Of a stretch of 64,000 nucleotides of DNA, positions 62,026-64,000 are shown piece after piece. A program made the translations under genes and the position numbers. The DNA comes from Bacteroidota bacterium (GTDB lineage: Bacteria > Bacteroidota > Bacteroidia > UBA8524), in contig WBUH01000005.1 in NCBI GenBank assembly GCA_008933805.1, positions 1 to 64,000 on the forward strand. The letters are read 5' to 3'. The notes beneath the pieces are model-generated. The model had not been told where the DNA came from and searched no databases. It saw only the letters and a program-made list of their open reading frames with translations. Within the stretch, counting starts at the first letter, position 1, and each line of letters starts with the position of its first letter.

Positions 62026-62040
62026 TATTTTTATTTGAAT

Positions 62041-62138
62041 ACAGGATTGAAATCCTGTTCTGTTGCGATTACCTTGTGAAACGGGACTTAAGTCCCGTTT
62101 CACAAGGTAATTTCAATAACAATGGGTTTAAACCCATT
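62041..62138. repeat. Three-hairpin repeat cassette, copy A6
   Basis: ACAGGATTGAAATCCTGT (62041-62058), a 44-nt ATTACC..CTTAAG..GGTAAT hairpin (62068-62111) and AATGGGTTTAAACCCATT (62121-62138). The central arms TTGTGAAACGGGA / TCCCGTTTCACAA pair without a mismatch and share little with the arms of the other copies. It sits between convergent genes. Confidence 0.88.
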
Positions 62139-62159
62139 GCCCACAACACAAACACAAAA

Positions 62160-62176
62160 CCCCGCGTGGGGCGGGG
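62160..62176 (-). terminator. Putative terminator after the VOC gene
   Basis: Stem CCCCGC / GCGGGG with a 5-nt loop; on the minus strand followed by GGTTTTGTGTTTG. Short stem, so only moderate support. Confidence 0.5.
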
Positions 62177-62206
62177 CTGCAATAGATAGTTTTATTATAG
62201 TGGTGC

Positions 62207-62584
62207 TTAGTTATTGTTTTCAGCAAAGGTGATTACAAAACCGTCAGGGTCTAGCGCGCTAAACTCAACCGCCCCGTAAAAGGTGGTTTCCAAGCTGGTT
62301 AAAATGGCGTCTTTGTAAACAAACCCATCGTAAAACTGCTGTATGTTTTGCATATTGATATACAGCAACAGCGAGCCTCCGGGTTCACGGTGTATTTGGG
62401 GTAGTGTGTTACCCAAACTCGTCATGGTTTGCAACATTATCGTAACGCTGCCGTTCACCAGCATAGCCCAATCGTAGGGAACAGCTTCGGGCATAGTTAC
62501 AACGGTTAAGAAACCAAGCGATTTGTAAAACTCAATAGACGCATTAATGTCTTTAACAAATAAATTAGGGGCTAATCGTTCCAT
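62207..62584 (-). CDS. VOC-family protein (glyoxalase/bleomycin-resistance fold)
   Basis: A 125-residue protein of the vicinal-oxygen-chelate superfamily, in one beta-alpha-beta-beta-beta double motif. LFVKDINASIEFYKSLGFLTV opens it, GSVTIMLQ, GGSLLLYINMQN and VEFSALDPDGFVITFAEN follow (the DPDG turn and final Glu are typical). Metal ligands are not all clear, so enzyme or binding roles are both possible. No partner gene is evident. Confidence 0.85.
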   Translation of the reverse strand: MERLAPNLFVKDINASIEFYKSLGFLTVVTMPEAVPYDWAMLVNGSVTIMLQTMTSLGNTLPQIHREPGGSLLLYINMQNIQQFYDGFVYKDAILTSLETTFYGAVEFSALDPDGFVITFAENNN

Positions 62585-62652
62585 AGTTTGATTGTTTAAA
62601 TTTTCAACTTTATTATGATGATAATATAAATACGATTATCTAAAAAACAAAA

Positions 62653-62680
62653 AAGCCCGGATAAAAATTTATCCGGGCTT
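62653..62680 (-). terminator. Intrinsic terminator after clpC
   Basis: Perfect 13-bp stem AAGCCCGGATAAA / TTTATCCGGGCTT with loop AA. On the minus strand it lies just after the clpC stop and is followed by TTTTTGTTTTTTA. Confidence 0.93.
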
Positions 62681-62702
62681 AACTTATTGGTGGACATAAA
62701 TT

Positions 62703-64000
62703 TTAGTTCTCTTCAGCAGGAGTATCTTTTTTGCGTTTGCTTTCCTTTTTAGGGGCTGCGCCAAACTTCAACTCCTCGGCATCTTTCTCATGCGATACCT
62801 CAATTACCTCACCTTCAGCCAACTCGTGTTTCAAAATTTCCTCGGCAATAGGGTCTTCCAAGTATTTTTGAATGGCACGGTTCAACGGGCGGGCACCAAA
62901 ATCGGCGTCAAACCCTTTATCGGCCAAAAACTCTTTAGCACTATCGGTAAGTTTAATTTTAAAACCAACGCTCTCAATGCGTTTCTCCAACTTAGCCACA
63001 GCTATATCCAATATCAATATAATATCTTCTTTCGTCAACGGATTGAAGATAATTACATCATCGATACGATTTAAGAACTCAGGCGAGAAGAAACGTTTCA
63101 ACGCTGTTTCTATCACCGATTTTGAGTTGGTATCTGTAGCTGTTGATTTGGCTGTTGTACTGAAACCAACACCTTGTCCAAAGTCTTTCAACTGGCGTGA
63201 ACCGATGTTTGAAGTCATTAGGATAATGGTATTCCTAAAATCCACCTTACGGCCAAGGCTATCCGTTAAAAAGCCTTCGTCCAACACCTGCAACAGTATG
63301 TTAAATACATCGGGGTGAGCTTTTTCAATCTCATCCAACAAAATAACGCTGTAAGGTTTGCGACGTACTTTTTCAGTAAGCTGTCCGCCTTCTTCGTAAC
63401 CGATATATCCCGGAGGTGCACCCACCAACCTTGATACGGCAAATTTTTCCATGTATTCGCTCATATCAATACGTATCAGGGCTTCTTCGCTGTCAAACAA
63501 ATAACGTGAAAGGGCTTTAGCCAATTCGGTTTTACCCACACCGGTAGGCCCTAAGAATACAAACGAACCGATGGGACGGTTGGGGTCTTTCAATCCCGCA
63601 CGGGTACGTTGGATGGCTTTGGCCAGTTTTTCAATGGCTTTGTCCTGTCCTATTACCCTACCCTTCAATTCTTCCGACATTTTAAGCAAACGCAAACCTT
63701 CGCTTTGTGCAATACGCTTAGCAGGCACACCTGTAATCATTGCTACCACTTCGGCTACGTCTTCTTCGGTTACGGTAAATTTCTGGGTTTTGGTTTCTTC
63801 TTCCCAACGGGCTTTTTCGGCGTCCAACTGCTCTATCAGTTGTTTTTCTTTATCGCGCAGTTTAGCAGCCTCTTCGTATTTCTGGCTTTTCACTACACGG
63901 TTTTTCTCAACCTTAATGTCCTCAATCTTACGCTCCAAGTCCAAAATACCTTCGGGCACGTGTATATTGTTCAAATGCACGCGGGCACCTGCTTCATCCA
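62703..64000 (-). CDS. clpC: ATP-dependent Clp protease ATP-binding subunit ClpC, C-terminal part
   Basis: The visible 432 residues are the C-terminal half of ClpC, an Hsp100 unfoldase that feeds ClpP. The frame is open to the window edge, so the N-terminus and the first AAA domain are missing. From the edge come [11 protein letters not shown] (end of D1), the UVR motif helix ([29 protein letters not shown]) and then D2: Walker [16 protein letters not shown], Walker [16 protein letters not shown], sensor and lid region with [35 protein letters not shown]. The UVR motif and lack of the ClpB middle coil favour ClpC. The tail is charged ([14 protein letters not shown]). Confidence 0.94.
   Translation of the reverse strand, partial: DEAGARVHLNNIHVPEGILDLERKIEDIKVEKNRVVKSQKYEEAAKLRDKEKQLIEQLDAEKARWEEETKTQKFTVTEEDVAEVVAMITGVPAKRIAQSEGLRLLKMSEELKGRVIGQDKAIEKLAKAIQRTRAGLKDPNRPIGSFVFLGPTGVGKTELAKALSRYLFDSEEALIRIDMSEYMEKFAVSRLVGAPPGYIGYEEGGQLTEKVRRKPYSVILLDEIEKAHPDVFNILLQVLDEGFLTDSLGRKVDFRNTIILMTSNIGSRQLKDFGQGVGFSTTAKSTATDTNSKSVIETALKRFFSPEFLNRIDDVIIFNPLTKEDIILILDIAVAKLEKRIESVGFKIKLTDSAKEFLADKGFDADFGARPLNRAIQKYLEDPIAEEILKHELAEGEVIEVSHEKDAEELKFGAAPKKESKRKKDTPAEEN

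Overview
The window is a stretch of core chromosome from a member of the Bacteroidota, most likely a free-living or environmental lineage of the Flavobacteriia/Sphingobacteriia/Chitinophagia type. The evidence is: two proteins with C-terminal sorting tails of the type IX secretion system; Bacteroidota-type TonB, LptB, FKBP and OmpA proteins; promoter-like TAnnTTTG boxes just upstream of start codons; few Shine-Dalgarno sequences; and moderate AT content. No tRNA, rRNA, CRISPR array, prophage or complete insertion sequence was seen.

Layout. 1-14.4 kb: end of gcvP, a HI0933-type flavoprotein, an OmpA-family protein, a 2-oxoglutarate oxygenase, lptB, two large T9SS-exported proteins (NHL/PKD and S74 chaperone types), purC, phoH, a SAM hydrolase and an rluA-type gene. 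14.4-24 kb: trmB, a methyltransferase, a DUF559 nuclease bracketed by 141-bp repeats, ndk, nrnA, two FKBP isomerases, rfbB, and a GIY-YIG nuclease gene framed by long inverted repeats. 24-31 kb: gyrB, an orphan exported protein, and a tightly packed minus-strand operon that pairs a small P-loop polynucleotide-kinase-like protein with a Thg1-like 3'-5' RNA polymerase. 31-36.6 kb: repeat arrays around fabD, a lipoprotein, an acetyltransferase, a DMT transporter and yicC. 36.7-45 kb: guaB, lnt-rsmI, and a five-gene operon (unknown, rdgB, GNAT, DnaJ-membrane protein, asparaginase). 45-64 kb: ilvE, a GNAT-RidA pair, an S24 repressor, purK-purE, gcvH-vanZ, two TonB proteins, fabG, an O-methyltransferase, pabB, ribF-M23 peptidase, tag, a universal stress protein, a nucleoside phosphorylase, a VOC protein and the C-terminal part of clpC.

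Functional themes: purine supply (purC, purK, purE, guaB, ndk, rdgB); one-carbon metabolism (gcvP, gcvH); envelope and lipoprotein biogenesis (lptB, lnt, OmpA, TonB, T9SS cargo, M23/LysM); RNA modification and repair (trmB, rluA-type, rsmI, yicC, phoH, nrnA, Thg1 plus kinase).

The most unusual content is: (i) the kinase/Thg1 operon, a candidate RNA 5'-end repair module; (ii) a dispersed family of composite hairpin cassettes, one class with a central hairpin of almost constant length (44 nt in five of six copies) whose arms differ between copies yet stay self-complementary; and (iii) two nuclease-gene/repeat associations (DUF559 and GIY-YIG) that look like small selfish elements. All calls come from reading the sequence; no database search was run.
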